DNA of 64,000 nucleotides from Palleronia marisminoris (GTDB lineage Bacteria > Pseudomonadota > Alphaproteobacteria > Rhodobacterales > Rhodobacteraceae): contig NZ_FWFV01000006.1 in NCBI RefSeq assembly GCF_900172315.1, positions 124,001-188,000 of the forward strand. The letters are read 5' to 3'. The position numbers were made by a program, and so were the translations under genes. Of the stretch, positions 47,538 through 57,096 are shown piece after piece (the first letter of the stretch is position 1; each line of letters begins with the position of its first letter). The notes under the pieces were generated by a model, which ran no database searches, had not been told where the DNA came from, and saw nothing but the letters and a program-made list of their open reading frames with translations.

Positions 47538-48116
47538 TTACCCTGCCGTATTGGGGTCAATCCATCCGACATTGCCGTCATCGCGACGGTAGACGACGTT
47601 GACCCCGCTCCCCTGCTTCTCGTTCCGGAAAACCAGAACCGGTGCCCCGTGCAGCTCCATTTGCATCACGGCCTCGCCGACGGACAGCGTCGGGATCCGT
47701 GTTTCCATTTCGGCCACGATGACCGGCTGCAGCGTGTCGGGCTCGGTCTCCTCCTCGGTTTCCGATGAGGCGAGGATATACGAGGAGGCCCCGAAAAGTT
47801 CAACGGGCGTCGTCCGCTCTTTGTTGTGGTTCTTCAGCCGCCGCTTGTAGCGCCGCAACTGCTTCTCCATCTTGGCGACCGCCGAGTCGCAGGCGGCATA
47901 GATATCGTGCTCGTTCGCGCGGGCCTGAACGGTCATTCCGCTGGACAGATGAAGGACGGTTTCGCAGCTAAAGGCGGATCCGTCGCGCGAGAATACGCAA
48001 AGCGCATCGGTCGGCCGGCCGGAATATTTCTCCACCACGGCGTCGATCTGGGACTGGACATGGGCCTGAAGGGCCTCGCCGATGTCGATCTGCTTGCCGC
48101 TCACCTGGTAGCGCAT
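47538..48116 (-). CDS. hpf: Long ribosome hibernation-promoting factor
   Basis: The 192-residue protein has the N-terminal S30AE/YfiA domain (MRYQVSGKQIDIGEALQAHV, about 1-105) and the C-terminal dimerisation domain of long HPF (about 130-190, ending YRRDDGNVGWIDP). It joins ribosomes into inactive 100S dimers during starvation. The conserved start is the ATG at 48116 with AGGAAAGGA upstream. Confidence 0.95.
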   Translation of the reverse strand: MRYQVSGKQIDIGEALQAHVQSQIDAVVEKYSGRPTDALCVFSRDGSAFSCETVLHLSSGMTVQARANEHDIYAACDSAVAKMEKQLRRYKRRLKNHNKERTTPVELFGASSYILASSETEEETEPDTLQPVIVAEMETRIPTLSVGEAVMQMELHGAPVLVFRNEKQGSGVNVVYRRDDGNVGWIDPNTAG

Positions 48117-48292
48117 CTGTCTTCCTTTCCTGAAAGCAGCGCGTCCGCCTGAACCGGCGCAAGGATCCGGGCATGACAGGGAAACGCGCCAGAGCCGAGC
48201 TCGCGGGACACCCGGAAATACGTTCCAAGCCACTGGAATATGGAAGGAAAGTCGAATATGCGGATGTCGTTATGCCGCGTCTCATTCGCCCA

Positions 48293-48321
48293 TTTGGCGC
48301 GCAAATGCGGTTGTCTGTCAA
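48293..48321 (-). promoter_or_regulatory. Candidate hpf promoter (-35 region clear, -10 weak)
   Basis: TTGACA on the minus strand (48321-48316) lies about 205 bases upstream of hpf in the 224-base gap after lptB. The best -10 at 17-18 bases is GCCAAA/CCAAAT, which is poor, so an alternative sigma factor is possible. Nothing else is recognisable in this gap. Confidence 0.3.
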
Positions 48322-48340
48322 GGGATGCACGCCGGCAGGC

Positions 48341-49087
48341 TCAACCCAAGGTAAAGCTGTCTCCGAGATAGACGCGACGCACGTCCCTGTCGGCCACGAC
48401 GTCCTCGCTGGTGCCGCTCATCAGCACGCCGCCATCGTGCAGGATATAGGCCCGATCCACGATGGACAGCGTCTCGCGCACGTTGTGGTCGGTGATCAGC
48501 ACGCCGATGCCGCGTTCGGTCAGGCTGGCGACCAGCATCCGGATGTCGCCGACGGCGATGGGATCGACGCCGGCGAAGGGTTCGTCCAGCAGCAGATACC
48601 TCGGGTTCGCGGCCAGGCAGCGGGCAATCTCGGCGCGGCGCCTCTCGCCGCCCGACAGCGCCAGCGAGGGGGTGCTGCGCAAATGCGAGATGGAAAACTC
48701 CTGCAACAGTCCTTCGAGCCGGTCGCGCCGGGCGTGCCGGTCCTTCTCGACCAGTTCGAGAATCGCGAGGATGTTGTCCTCGACCGTCAGGCCGCGAAAG
48801 ATCGACATCTCCTGCGGGAGATAGCCGATCCCCATGCGGGCGCGGCGATACATCGGCAGGGTCGTCACCTCGCGCCCGTCGATCAGCACGGTCCCGCCGT
48901 CGGGCGTCACGAGGCCCGCGATGGCGTAGAAGCATGTCGTCTTGCCCGACCCGTTCGGCCCGAGCAGCGCCACCACCTCGCCCCGCGCGAGGTTCAGCGA
49001 CACGTCGCGGATCACCGGGCGCTTGCGATAGCTCTTCCGGAGGTGCTCGACGACGAGGCCCTCTTGCGGTGCCGCGTCCTGCATCAA
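48341..49087 (-). CDS. lptB: LPS export ABC transporter ATPase LptB
   Basis: The 248-residue ATPase has Walker A (GPNGSGKTTCFYAI), the signature LSGGERRRAEIAR, Walker B (YLLLDEPFAGVDPIA) and the LptB-type switch His (ITDHNVRETL). With LptFG and LptC it extracts LPS from the inner membrane. The start overlaps the lptA stop by four bases; a second ATG one codon later is equally possible. Confidence 0.97.
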   Translation of the reverse strand: MMQDAAPQEGLVVEHLRKSYRKRPVIRDVSLNLARGEVVALLGPNGSGKTTCFYAIAGLVTPDGGTVLIDGREVTTLPMYRRARMGIGYLPQEMSIFRGLTVEDNILAILELVEKDRHARRDRLEGLLQEFSISHLRSTPSLALSGGERRRAEIARCLAANPRYLLLDEPFAGVDPIAVGDIRMLVASLTERGIGVLITDHNVRETLSIVDRAYILHDGGVLMSGTSEDVVADRDVRRVYLGDSFTLG

Positions 49088-49560
49088 TTGCCGGTCTGGA
49101 AGATCGTGCGGACGCGTCCCTCGACGCGGCCCGTCCCGGTCTCGAGGTCGATCGTCATGCGCTCGCCGGCGATTGCATTGTCGCCCTGGGTCACCAGCAC
49201 GTCACCGGTCATCAGGATCGTGCCGTCGACGACCTCGTAGGTCGCTTCCTCGGCCTCGGCGGCCTCTTCGCTGGTTACGAGGGTGACTCCGCCGGTGACG
49301 TGGAGCGTGCGGATCTGGCGATCCTCGCCCGTGGTGTAGAAGACCTCGACCCGTTCGCCCGTCAGCACCAGGTCGCCTTGGGTCGCTGTCACGTCGCCGG
49401 TGAAGACCGCGGTGCCGTCCTGCTGGTCCACGTCGAGCTGGTCCGACACGACCTCGATCGGGGCGCCGCTATTCTGCTCGAACCCGCCGAAATCGATGGT
49501 CGAATCCTGCGCCGTGGCGGCGCCTGCAACGAGCGTGAGTGCGAGGATTAGGCGTAACAC
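49084..49560 (-). CDS. lptA: LPS transport periplasmic protein LptA
   Basis: A 158-residue protein with a signal peptide (about 1-18, ending ATAQ) and an OstA-type beta-jellyroll (VVSDQLDVDQQDGTAVFTGDV, GERVEVFY, GERMTIDL). It bridges the periplasm for LPS transport. The GTG start at 49560 lies four bases after the lptC stop. Confidence 0.93.
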   Translation of the reverse strand: MLRLILALTLVAGAATAQDSTIDFGGFEQNSGAPIEVVSDQLDVDQQDGTAVFTGDVTATQGDLVLTGERVEVFYTTGEDRQIRTLHVTGGVTLVTSEEAAEAEEATYEVVDGTILMTGDVLVTQGDNAIAGERMTIDLETGTGRVEGRVRTIFQTGN

Positions 49561-49564
49561 GTGA

Positions 49565-50188
49565 TCAGTTCCCTTCCGCCGGCTGGGTCTCGTATATCAC
49601 GCGAACGCCATCGGTGAAGGTCACACGCGGCGAACCCTCGCGTTGTGCGACGCGCATTCCCCCCGCGTCCAGCGTCAGCCCCGGCCCCGACCCGCTGACG
49701 GGGCCGGGCGAGACGATGTCCTTGCTGGCCCCGTCGATGTCGAGAGCATCGCTTTGCAACCGGTAGCCCTGCGATTCGGTCACGACCACGTCGCCTTCGA
49801 TCCGCATGTCGCCCGAGAGGTTCGTCAGAACGCCCGTGTCGCCTTCCAGCGACACCTCGGACCCGTCGCGGCTGGTCCAGACGCCCAGGATGCGATCGGC
49901 CTCGGCGTCCTCGCCGTCCGGGCGGGCCTCGTCGGCGAGGAAGCTGACCGCCGCGCCGTCGTCTCCGAGGCCGGAATAGCTCGGGTTCACCACGCGCCCC
50001 TCGCTCAGAAGCCGGTCGAGCGTGGCGGGGTCGGCGAATTCCAGCGCCGTGCCGTCGCGCCGGTCGGCGACCAGGAACAGGGTGCACAGGATCGCGAGCG
50101 CGAACAGCGGCAGAAGCACCTTCAGCCGCCTGACCCAGCGCGAATGGCGGTTGTCGTAGTGACGTTTCTGTCTGGCTCGCCGTTGCAT
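49565..50188 (-). CDS. lptC: LPS export protein LptC
   Basis: The 207-residue protein has a basic N terminus (MQRRARQKRHYDNRHSRW), one transmembrane helix (about 22-42) and a periplasmic LptC jellyroll. It links LptB-FG to LptA. I chose the ATG at 50188, since longer forms overlap rnd. It lies 37 bases downstream of rnd. Confidence 0.9.
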   Translation of the reverse strand: MQRRARQKRHYDNRHSRWVRRLKVLLPLFALAILCTLFLVADRRDGTALEFADPATLDRLLSEGRVVNPSYSGLGDDGAAVSFLADEARPDGEDAEADRILGVWTSRDGSEVSLEGDTGVLTNLSGDMRIEGDVVVTESQGYRLQSDALDIDGASKDIVSPGPVSGSGPGLTLDAGGMRVAQREGSPRVTFTDGVRVIYETQPAEGN

Positions 50189-50225
50189 GTGGGGGATGTA
50201 TCCGTCCGAAGCGCTGGCGCGAAGG

Positions 50226-50837
50226 TCAGTGCGCGAAAATGTCGATCTCCGGCCAACCGCCAAGGTCGAGCCGCGCCCGCACGGGCAGGAATGCGAAAGC
50301 GGCCTCGGCCAGGTCGGTGCGCCCTTCGCGGACGAGCCGCTCGTCGAGGGCCTCGCGAAGGTGGTGCAGATGCAGCACGTCGGACGCGGCGTAGGCGATC
50401 TGTGCCTCGGAAAGCTCTTCGGCGCCCCAGTCGGATTGCTGCTGGTACTTCGAGATATCCACGCCGAGCATCTCGGTCAGAAGCTGCTTGAGGCCGTGCC
50501 GGTCGGTATAGGTCCGCACCAGCTTCGACGCGATCTTGGTGCAATAGACCGGCTGCGCCAGCGCTCCGAACGCATGGTACAATGCGGCGATGTCGAACCG
50601 GCCGAAGTGGAACAGCTTCAGCACGTTCGGATCGGTAAGGATGTTCTCGAGGTTCGGCGCCCTTGTCTGGCCGCGCGCCAGCTGGATGAGATGAGCGTCG
50701 CCGTCTCCGCCGGACATCTGTACCACGCACAACCGGTCGCGATGGGGGTTCAGGCCCATCGTCTCGCAGTCGATCGCGACCACCGGCCCCAGGTCCAGCC
50801 CGTCGGGAAGATCGCCCTGATAGAGGTAATTCGTCAT
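50226..50837 (-). CDS. Ribonuclease D-like 3'-5' exonuclease
   Basis: The 203-residue protein is a compact DEDDy exonuclease: VVAIDCETMGLNP (Asp-x-Glu, near 25), LFHFGRFDIAALY (second Asp, near 85) and YAASDVLHLHHL (Tyr and Asp, near 155). It lacks the HRDC domains of full-length RNase D, as is usual for the short alphaproteobacterial form. It heads the run into lptC-lptA-lptB. Confidence 0.92.
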   Translation of the reverse strand: MTNYLYQGDLPDGLDLGPVVAIDCETMGLNPHRDRLCVVQMSGGDGDAHLIQLARGQTRAPNLENILTDPNVLKLFHFGRFDIAALYHAFGALAQPVYCTKIASKLVRTYTDRHGLKQLLTEMLGVDISKYQQQSDWGAEELSEAQIAYAASDVLHLHHLREALDERLVREGRTDLAEAAFAFLPVRARLDLGGWPEIDIFAH

Positions 50838-51035
50838 GCCCGATCCCTAGCCCGCGGGGGTCAGACGGGCAACGGCTCCTTGCTCTGCTCGCCCGCCGCC
50901 TGCGGTGTTTCGTCGCGAGCACGTCGTCCAGGGCATGCCTACCGCGCCGGGGTCGGGCGCATCGACGGTGCCCTCCTGCGTCGAAGGCCGTGCATGTCAC
51001 AGGTCCCGCCGGGGCTGGGCCAGGGACATTTCCGT

Positions 51036-51064
51036 TTGTGGATCCCGGTGATAGTCACAATTAT
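51036..51064 (+). promoter_or_regulatory. Candidate mrp operon promoter
   Basis: TTGTGG (51036-51041), a 17-base spacer and AATTAT (51059-51064) end 29 bases before the mrpA start, in the 255-base divergent gap between rnd and mrpA. No other element is recognisable in the gap. Confidence 0.35.
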
Positions 51065-51092
51065 CCGCGGAGCCGCTATCCGAGAGAGGTCC

Positions 51093-53945
51093 ATGTCGCT
51101 CGTCCTGATCGTCCTTACCCCGTTTCTTGGGGCGCTTCTTCCCGGGCTCATGGTTCGCACCGGCCGTCAGACCTGTGCGGTCGTGACGCTGGGGGTCACG
51201 CTGACCGCCCTGGTCGGCCTGATCTCGCAAGCCCCGGCGGTGCTGGGCGGGGAAACGGTGATCCAGCAAATCCCCTGGATGCCCGAGCTGGGCTTGAACC
51301 TGAACCTGATGCTGGACGGGCTGGGCCTGTTCTTCGCCGCCCTGATCCTGGGGATCGGCGTCCTGATCATCATCTACGGGCGCTACTACCTCGCCCGCGA
51401 GGACAATATGGGCGAGTTCTTCGCCTACCTCTTGCTGTTCCAGGGCGCGATGGTGGGGATCGTCCTGTCGGACAACATCCTCGTCCTGCTGGTGTTCTGG
51501 GAGCTGACCTCGCTGTCGTCCTTCCTGCTGATCGGCTACTGGAAGCACCTGCCCGACGGCCGGCAGGGCGCGCGGATGGCGCTGACCGTCACCGGGATGG
51601 GCGGGCTGGCGATGATCGGCGGCATGCTGCTTCTGGGGCGGATCGTCGGCAGCTACGACCTGAGCGTGATCCTCGAGAACCGCGAGGCGATCCAGGACTC
51701 GCCGCTCTACGTGCCGGCGCTGGTGCTGATCCTGCTGGGCTGCTTCACCAAGTCCGCGCAGTTCCCGTTCCACTTCTGGCTGCCGCACGCGATGGCCGCC
51801 CCGACGCCGGTGTCGGCCTACCTGCACTCGGCCACGATGGTGAAGGCCGGCATCTTCCTGCTGGCGCGGACCTGGCCGGTCCTGTCGGGCACCGAGATCT
51901 ACTTCTATCTCGTCGCCGGCGCGGGCCTTCTGACCATGCTGGTCGGCGCGATCACGGCGCTGTTCAAGGACGACCTGAAGGCGCTGCTGGCGTTCTCGAC
52001 GATCTCGCACCTGGGGCTGATCGTGTTCCTCCTGGGCACGGGCACCGATTTCGGCGCGCTGGCGGCGGTGTTCCACATCCTCAACCACGCAGCGTTCAAG
52101 GCGGCGCTGTTCATGACCGCGGGCATCGTGGATCACGAGGCACATACCCGTGACATCAAGCGGTTGGGCGGGCTGGCGCGGCTGATGCCGGTGACCTTCG
52201 CCATCGCCTCCATCGCGGGACTGGCGATGGCCGGCATCCCGCTGTTCAACGGCTTCCTGTCGAAGGAGATGTTCCTCGAGGAAGCCGCCCATACCGAGTT
52301 CTTCGGCCCCGGCCTGCTGGTTCCGGTGCTGGCGACGGTGGGGGCGCTGTTCTCGGCAGCCTATTCGTTCCGCTATATCGGGCACACGTTCCTGGGGCGG
52401 GTGCGCGACGACTACCCGGCCAAGCCGCATGATCCGGGCATGGGCATGTGGGGACCGCCCGCGTTCCTCTGCGTGCTGGTGCTGGGCATCGGAATCCTGC
52501 CGGGCCTGGTCGAGCCGCTGGTGTTCTTCGTCGCCCGCGCCGTGATGGGGACCGAGGGCCAGATCCCCGAGGGCTACCACCTTGCCATCTGGCACGGCGT
52601 CACCCCTGCGCTGTGGATGTCGGTGGTCGCGGTTCTGGGCGGCCTGGCGCTGGTGCTGATCTATCGCGCGGCTGCGTGGCTGTGGGCCGCGCTGCACGTG
52701 CCGCGGGCGAAGTCGATCTTCGACGGGATCATCGCCGGGGCCGTGGCGGCGTCGCGCGGGGTCACGAATGGCCTGCATGACGGGGCATTCTCACGCTATG
52801 CGGGTGTCTTCATGGCCGCTGTGCTGGCGCTGGGCGTGCACGCCTGGGTCACGGGCGAAAGCGTCGCGCCCTCGCGGGAGACGCTGCCGATGACGGCGGC
52901 TGCGATTGCAGGCTGGGCGCTGCTGGTCGCGGCGGCGCTGGCCCTGGCCGTGTTCCACCGCAACCGGCTCTTCGCCCTGATCCTGGTGGGCATCCTGGGC
53001 CTGATGGTGTCGCTGGGCTTCGTCGTGTTCTCGGCGCCGGATCTCGCGATGACGCAGATCCTGGTCGAGGTCGTGACCATCATCCTGCTGCTTCTGGCGC
53101 TGAACTTCCTGCCGAACGACACGCCGAAGGAAACCGGCGGGTTGAAGCGCGCCAAGGACATCGTGCTGGCAGCGGCCGGAGGCCTCGCCACGGGCGGGCT
53201 TGCCTGGCAGATGCTGCGCTCGGATTTCGTGGCGCCGACGATCTCGGACTATCACCTCGAGAACAGCTACTACGGCGGCGGCGGCACCAACGTGGTCAAC
53301 GTGATCCTCGTGGATTTCCGTGGCTTCGACACGTTCGGCGAGATCATCGTCCTCGGGATCGCCGCGCTGGTCATCTACGCGCTGACCGAGGCGCTGCTGG
53401 CCGGGCCGGTGCGCGCTAAGCTCTACAACCGGCGGCCGGACAAGAACCTGGCCGGCGACCGGCACCCGTTGATGATGGTGGTGCTGACGCGGGTCATCAT
53501 GCCCCTCGTCCTGCTGGTCGCCATCTACATCTTCCTGCGCGGGCACAACATGCCGGGTGGCGGCTTCATCGCCGGGCTCGTCGCGGCGATCGCGCTGGTG
53601 ATGCAATACCTGGCCAGCGGGTTCTACTGGGCCGAGGCACGGCAGCGTTATCCCTATCACGGGATCATCGGCGCCGGCGTCCTGATCGCGGGGCTGACCG
53701 GCATCGGGGCGTGGTTCACAGGCTACCCGTTCCTCACCTCGTCCTTCACCTATATCCACATCCCGCCGATCGAGGAGTTCGAGGTCGCCAGCGCCATGGC
53801 CTTCGACCTCGGCGTATTCCTCACCGTGGTCGGCGCGGTCATGCTGTCGCTCGAAAGCTTTGCGCGATTGGCGCGGCGGGCAGATCAGAGAGAAAGCGAA
53901 CACCCCATGGACATCGATCCGTCGCGTGTCGAGGACCGGGCCTGA
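51093..53945 (+). CDS. mrpA: Fused Mrp Na+/H+ antiporter subunits A and B
   Basis: The 950-residue membrane protein covers the NuoL-like MrpA (about residues 1-790) with the conserved Glu in FWELTSLSSFLLIGYW and the proton-channel stretch FPFHFWLPHAMAAPTPVSAYL. A C-terminal MrpB-like domain (about 800-940, IFLRGHNMPGGGFIAGLVAA) follows. Such MrpAB fusions are the rule in Rhizobium Pha-type systems. The six-gene complex exchanges cytoplasmic Na+ (or K+) for protons. The ATG has GAGAGAGG upstream; its stop overlaps mrpC. Confidence 0.96.
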   Translation: MSLVLIVLTPFLGALLPGLMVRTGRQTCAVVTLGVTLTALVGLISQAPAVLGGETVIQQIPWMPELGLNLNLMLDGLGLFFAALILGIGVLIIIYGRYYLAREDNMGEFFAYLLLFQGAMVGIVLSDNILVLLVFWELTSLSSFLLIGYWKHLPDGRQGARMALTVTGMGGLAMIGGMLLLGRIVGSYDLSVILENREAIQDSPLYVPALVLILLGCFTKSAQFPFHFWLPHAMAAPTPVSAYLHSATMVKAGIFLLARTWPVLSGTEIYFYLVAGAGLLTMLVGAITALFKDDLKALLAFSTISHLGLIVFLLGTGTDFGALAAVFHILNHAAFKAALFMTAGIVDHEAHTRDIKRLGGLARLMPVTFAIASIAGLAMAGIPLFNGFLSKEMFLEEAAHTEFFGPGLLVPVLATVGALFSAAYSFRYIGHTFLGRVRDDYPAKPHDPGMGMWGPPAFLCVLVLGIGILPGLVEPLVFFVARAVMGTEGQIPEGYHLAIWHGVTPALWMSVVAVLGGLALVLIYRAAAWLWAALHVPRAKSIFDGIIAGAVAASRGVTNGLHDGAFSRYAGVFMAAVLALGVHAWVTGESVAPSRETLPMTAAAIAGWALLVAAALALAVFHRNRLFALILVGILGLMVSLGFVVFSAPDLAMTQILVEVVTIILLLLALNFLPNDTPKETGGLKRAKDIVLAAAGGLATGGLAWQMLRSDFVAPTISDYHLENSYYGGGGTNVVNVILVDFRGFDTFGEIIVLGIAALVIYALTEALLAGPVRAKLYNRRPDKNLAGDRHPLMMVVLTRVIMPLVLLVAIYIFLRGHNMPGGGFIAGLVAAIALVMQYLASGFYWAEARQRYPYHGIIGAGVLIAGLTGIGAWFTGYPFLTSSFTYIHIPPIEEFEVASAMAFDLGVFLTVVGAVMLSLESFARLARRADQRESEHPMDIDPSRVEDRA

Positions 53946-54310
53946 TGGAGCTTATCGTCGCGTCTTCCATCGGCGTCCTGACAAGCGTCGGGATCTACCT
54001 CGTGCTGCGCTTCCGCACCTTCCCGGTGATCGTCGGCATGTCGCTTCTGACCTATGCGGTGAACGTCTTCCTGTTCGCCAGCGGTCGGCTGGCGATGAAC
54101 CACCCCCCGATCCTGCGCGACGGCCTGGTCTTCTACGCCGACCCGCTGCCGCAGGCGCTGGTGCTGACGGCGATCGTCATCTCGTTCGGGATGACGGCGG
54201 TCGTGGTCGTCTTTGCCCTGGGCAGCTATCTGGGCCTCGGCAATGACAAGGTGAACGACGACGACGTCGAGATCGACCAGGGCCGCAAGCGCGAGGAGGC
54301 CGGCAGATGA
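53945..54310 (+). CDS. mrpC: Mrp antiporter subunit C
   Basis: A 121-residue NuoK-like protein with three transmembrane helices; GIYLVLRFRTFPVIVGMSLL and DPLPQALVLTAIVI are typical of MrpC. It overlaps mrpA by one base and mrpD by four, implying co-translation. Confidence 0.96.
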   Translation: MELIVASSIGVLTSVGIYLVLRFRTFPVIVGMSLLTYAVNVFLFASGRLAMNHPPILRDGLVFYADPLPQALVLTAIVISFGMTAVVVVFALGSYLGLGNDKVNDDDVEIDQGRKREEAGR

Positions 54311-55938
54311 GCCATTGGATCGTCCTGCCGGTCGTCCTGCCGGCGATGCTTGCGGCCGCGATGACGCTGCTCGCCCGCTACCACGCAGGGGTAGAGCGGG
54401 CGCTGTCGCTCGCCGGCCTGACCGCCTTCCTCGCCCTTGCCCTCGGGCTGGCTTGGCAGGCCGGGGACGGGACCGTCACGATCTATCAGCTGGGCGCATG
54501 GCAGGCGCCCTTCGGGATCGTGCTGGTGGCCGACCGGCTGTCCACCTACATGGTCCTGCTGCTGGCGATCCTGTCGCTCCTGGTGATGCTGCATGCCATC
54601 GGATCGGGCTGGGACAAGCGGGGACGGCATTTCCACCCGCTCTTCCAGTTCCAGATCATGGGGATCGCGGGCGCCTTCCTGACGGGCGACATCTTCAACC
54701 TGTTCGTCTTCTTCGAGGTCCTGCTGATCGCCTCCTACGGGTTGCTCGTCCATTCGGGCGGGGCCAAGCGGGTGCGGGCGGGAACGCAATACGTGCTCTA
54801 CAACCTGCTCGGGTCGACGCTGTTTCTCTTCGCCCTCGGCACGCTCTACGCGGAAACTGGAACGCTCAACATGGCCGACCTTGCGGGGCGGGTCGCGATG
54901 ATCGATCCTGGGGCTTCGGCCTCGATCCGGGTGGCGGCGGTACTGCTGCTTCTGGTCTTTGCCGTGAAGGCGGCGCTGCTTCCGCTGCATTTCTGGCTGC
55001 CTGCGGCCTATTCTCAGGCGCCGGGGCCCGTTGCGGCGCTGTTCGCGATCATGACCAAGGTGGGCGCCTACGCCATCATACGAATCTACACGCTGGTCTT
55101 TCCGCCCGACCTCGAGGTGACGGCGGGCCTGCACGAGGTGTGGTTGTTGCCGCTGGCGCTGATCTCGCTTGCCATCGGGATGATCGGCGTCCTGGCCGCG
55201 CGCAGCCTGGACCGGCTGGTCGCCTTCGCCGTGGTCGGATCCATGGGCATGGTGATGACCGCGATCGGCCTGATGAGCGAGGCGGGCCTGACGGCCGCGC
55301 TCTACTACGTCGCCCATTCCACCTTCGCGACGGCGGCTCTGTTCCTTCTGGTCGACATCGTCGGGCAACGCCGCGGCGCCGGAGCGCGGATCGAGGGGGG
55401 CGCGCCCATGGTCGGGGGGCCGCTGCTGGGGGGACTGTTCTTCGCCTCGGCGATCGCCATGGCCGGCCTGCCGCCACTGTCGGGGTTCCTCGGCAAGCTG
55501 CTGATCCTCGACGCGGCCTATGACAGCACCTTGATCGCCTGGATCTGGACGGTCGTCCTGGGCTCGTCCCTCGTGGCGGTGGTGGGCTTCGCGCGCGCAG
55601 GCTCGACGGTGTTCTGGAAGCCGCAGCAGGTGGCGAAGGGGATGGACGACCTCGAGGCCGAGCAACACATTTCGGAAGCCGACCGCGACAGCCGGGGGAA
55701 GTCGGCCCCGGCGCTGCCGGTGGTCGCAGTAGGTGGGTTCGTCGCGTTGCTGGCGGCGCAGACGATCTTTGCCGGCCCGATGACCGACTACATGCGCGCG
55801 ACTGTGGATCAGTTGATGCGGCCCGGCGCCTATGTCTCGACCGTGCTCGACACGCCGGGCAAGGAGATCAGCTACGGCCACTACGAGGACGAGGCGGGCT
55901 ACGACGAGTCGGGCTCCAGCGAGGAGGGCGGACACTGA
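54307..55938 (+). CDS. mrpD: Mrp antiporter subunit D
   Basis: A 543-residue NuoN/L-like protein with about fourteen transmembrane helices, the conserved Glu in FFEVLLIASYG and Lys residues in AVKAALLPLHFWLPAAY and MTKVGAYAI. It is one of the two proton-channel subunits of the antiporter. An acidic, Ser/Glu-rich tail (DEAGYDESGSSEEG) ends the protein. It overlaps mrpE by one base. Confidence 0.96.
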   Translation: MSHWIVLPVVLPAMLAAAMTLLARYHAGVERALSLAGLTAFLALALGLAWQAGDGTVTIYQLGAWQAPFGIVLVADRLSTYMVLLLAILSLLVMLHAIGSGWDKRGRHFHPLFQFQIMGIAGAFLTGDIFNLFVFFEVLLIASYGLLVHSGGAKRVRAGTQYVLYNLLGSTLFLFALGTLYAETGTLNMADLAGRVAMIDPGASASIRVAAVLLLLVFAVKAALLPLHFWLPAAYSQAPGPVAALFAIMTKVGAYAIIRIYTLVFPPDLEVTAGLHEVWLLPLALISLAIGMIGVLAARSLDRLVAFAVVGSMGMVMTAIGLMSEAGLTAALYYVAHSTFATAALFLLVDIVGQRRGAGARIEGGAPMVGGPLLGGLFFASAIAMAGLPPLSGFLGKLLILDAAYDSTLIAWIWTVVLGSSLVAVVGFARAGSTVFWKPQQVAKGMDDLEAEQHISEADRDSRGKSAPALPVVAVGGFVALLAAQTIFAGPMTDYMRATVDQLMRPGAYVSTVLDTPGKEISYGHYEDEAGYDESGSSEEGGH

Positions 55939-56438
55939 TGCTTGGACTGGGCAAACGACTTCTGCCGCATCCGGCGCTGTCGCTTCTTCTGGCCGTGGTG
56001 TGGTGCCTTCTGACCAACTCGCTGACCGTCGGCACCCTGGTCATGGCCGTGATCCTCGGGCTCGTGGTGCCGGCCCTGACCGCGCCCTACTGGCCCCACC
56101 GTCCATCGACGCCCAAGCTGTTCAGGCTGACGAGCTATATCATCCTGGTGATCTGGGACATCGTGGTGGCGAACGCGCGGGTCGCCTTCATCGTGCTGTT
56201 CCGCAGCAATGCGAGCATGCGGTCGGAATGGCTGGTCATCCCGTTGGAGCTGAAGACGCCCGAGGCGATCACGATCCTGGCCGGCACGATCACGCTGACG
56301 CCGGGCACGGTCTCGGCGGACCTGGCGGATGACGGGCGCTGCCTTCTGGTGCACGCGCTCGACAGCGCGGACCCCGCGGCGGACGTCCGCGACATCAAGG
56401 AGCGTTACGAACGCCGACTGAAGGAGATCTTCGAATGA
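55938..56438 (+). CDS. mrpE: Mrp antiporter subunit E
   Basis: A 166-residue protein with three N-terminal hydrophobic helices and a cytoplasmic domain carrying ITILAGTITLTPGTVSADL, the typical MrpE motif. It is needed for complex assembly. It overlaps mrpF by four bases. Confidence 0.95.
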   Translation: MLGLGKRLLPHPALSLLLAVVWCLLTNSLTVGTLVMAVILGLVVPALTAPYWPHRPSTPKLFRLTSYIILVIWDIVVANARVAFIVLFRSNASMRSEWLVIPLELKTPEAITILAGTITLTPGTVSADLADDGRCLLVHALDSADPAADVRDIKERYERRLKEIFE

Positions 56439-56722
56439 TCGCCCTGACCTCCATGACCGATATCGGGCTGCTCATCGCCTTCGGCTCGCTCAGCCTCGCG
56501 CAACTGCTGGCGATGATCCGGCTGGTGATCGGCCCCTGTGCCGGCGACCGCATCCTCGCCCTCGACACCATGACCGTGAACGCGATCGCGCTGATCGTGC
56601 TTCTCGGCATGGCCGGCGAGACAAGGCTGTATCTCGAGGGGGCGCTGATCTTCGCCATGCTCGGCTTCGTCGCGACGGTCGCCTATGCGCGCTTCGTTCT
56701 GAGGGGGGACATCATCGAATGA
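56435..56722 (+). CDS. mrpF: Mrp antiporter subunit F
   Basis: A 95-residue protein with three transmembrane helices and the MrpF motif MIRLVIGPCAGDRILALDTM. The helices carry a conserved Asp thought to take part in ion transfer. It overlaps mrpG by four bases. Confidence 0.95.
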   Translation: MIALTSMTDIGLLIAFGSLSLAQLLAMIRLVIGPCAGDRILALDTMTVNAIALIVLLGMAGETRLYLEGALIFAMLGFVATVAYARFVLRGDIIE

Positions 56723-57096
56723 TCTGGGACGTCCTGATGACCATCGCCCTGGTGCTGGGCGCGATCTTCGCGCTGGTGGGCGCGATCGGCCTCGTGAAGC
56801 TCGACACGCCGATGAAGCGGCTGCACGCGCCGACGAAGGCGTCGACGATGGGGGTGGGGTCGCTGCTGCTCGCTTCGATCATCCAGGCCTTCGCACTGGG
56901 AGACGGATCGCTGCGCGAGGTGCTGATCATGGCGTTCCTGTTCGTGACGGCGCCGATCTCGGCCCACCTCATCTCGAAGGTGAACATGCACCGCGAGAAC
57001 ACCAGGGAAGCGCCCCCGCCGCCGCCGGGCTCTGGCACCTGGGCGGTCTACGACACGAACGAGGCGGATGTGGGCGACCCGGGCCAGCACGGCTAG
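56719..57096 (+). CDS. mrpG: Mrp antiporter subunit G
   Basis: A 125-residue protein with three transmembrane helices and the MrpG features GLVKLDTPMKRLHAPTKASTMGV and FLFVTAPISAHLISK. The Pro-rich tail is variable in the family. It completes the six-gene operon and converges with the ribokinase, overlapping by four bases. Confidence 0.95.
   Translation: MIWDVLMTIALVLGAIFALVGAIGLVKLDTPMKRLHAPTKASTMGVGSLLLASIIQAFALGDGSLREVLIMAFLFVTAPISAHLISKVNMHRENTREAPPPPPGSGTWAVYDTNEADVGDPGQHG

Noticed and set aside
50187-51092. Long N-terminal extension of mrpA to the left
   Set aside because: The extra frame lies antisense to rnd and has no membrane or Mrp character; the ATG at 51093 has a good ribosome-binding site.
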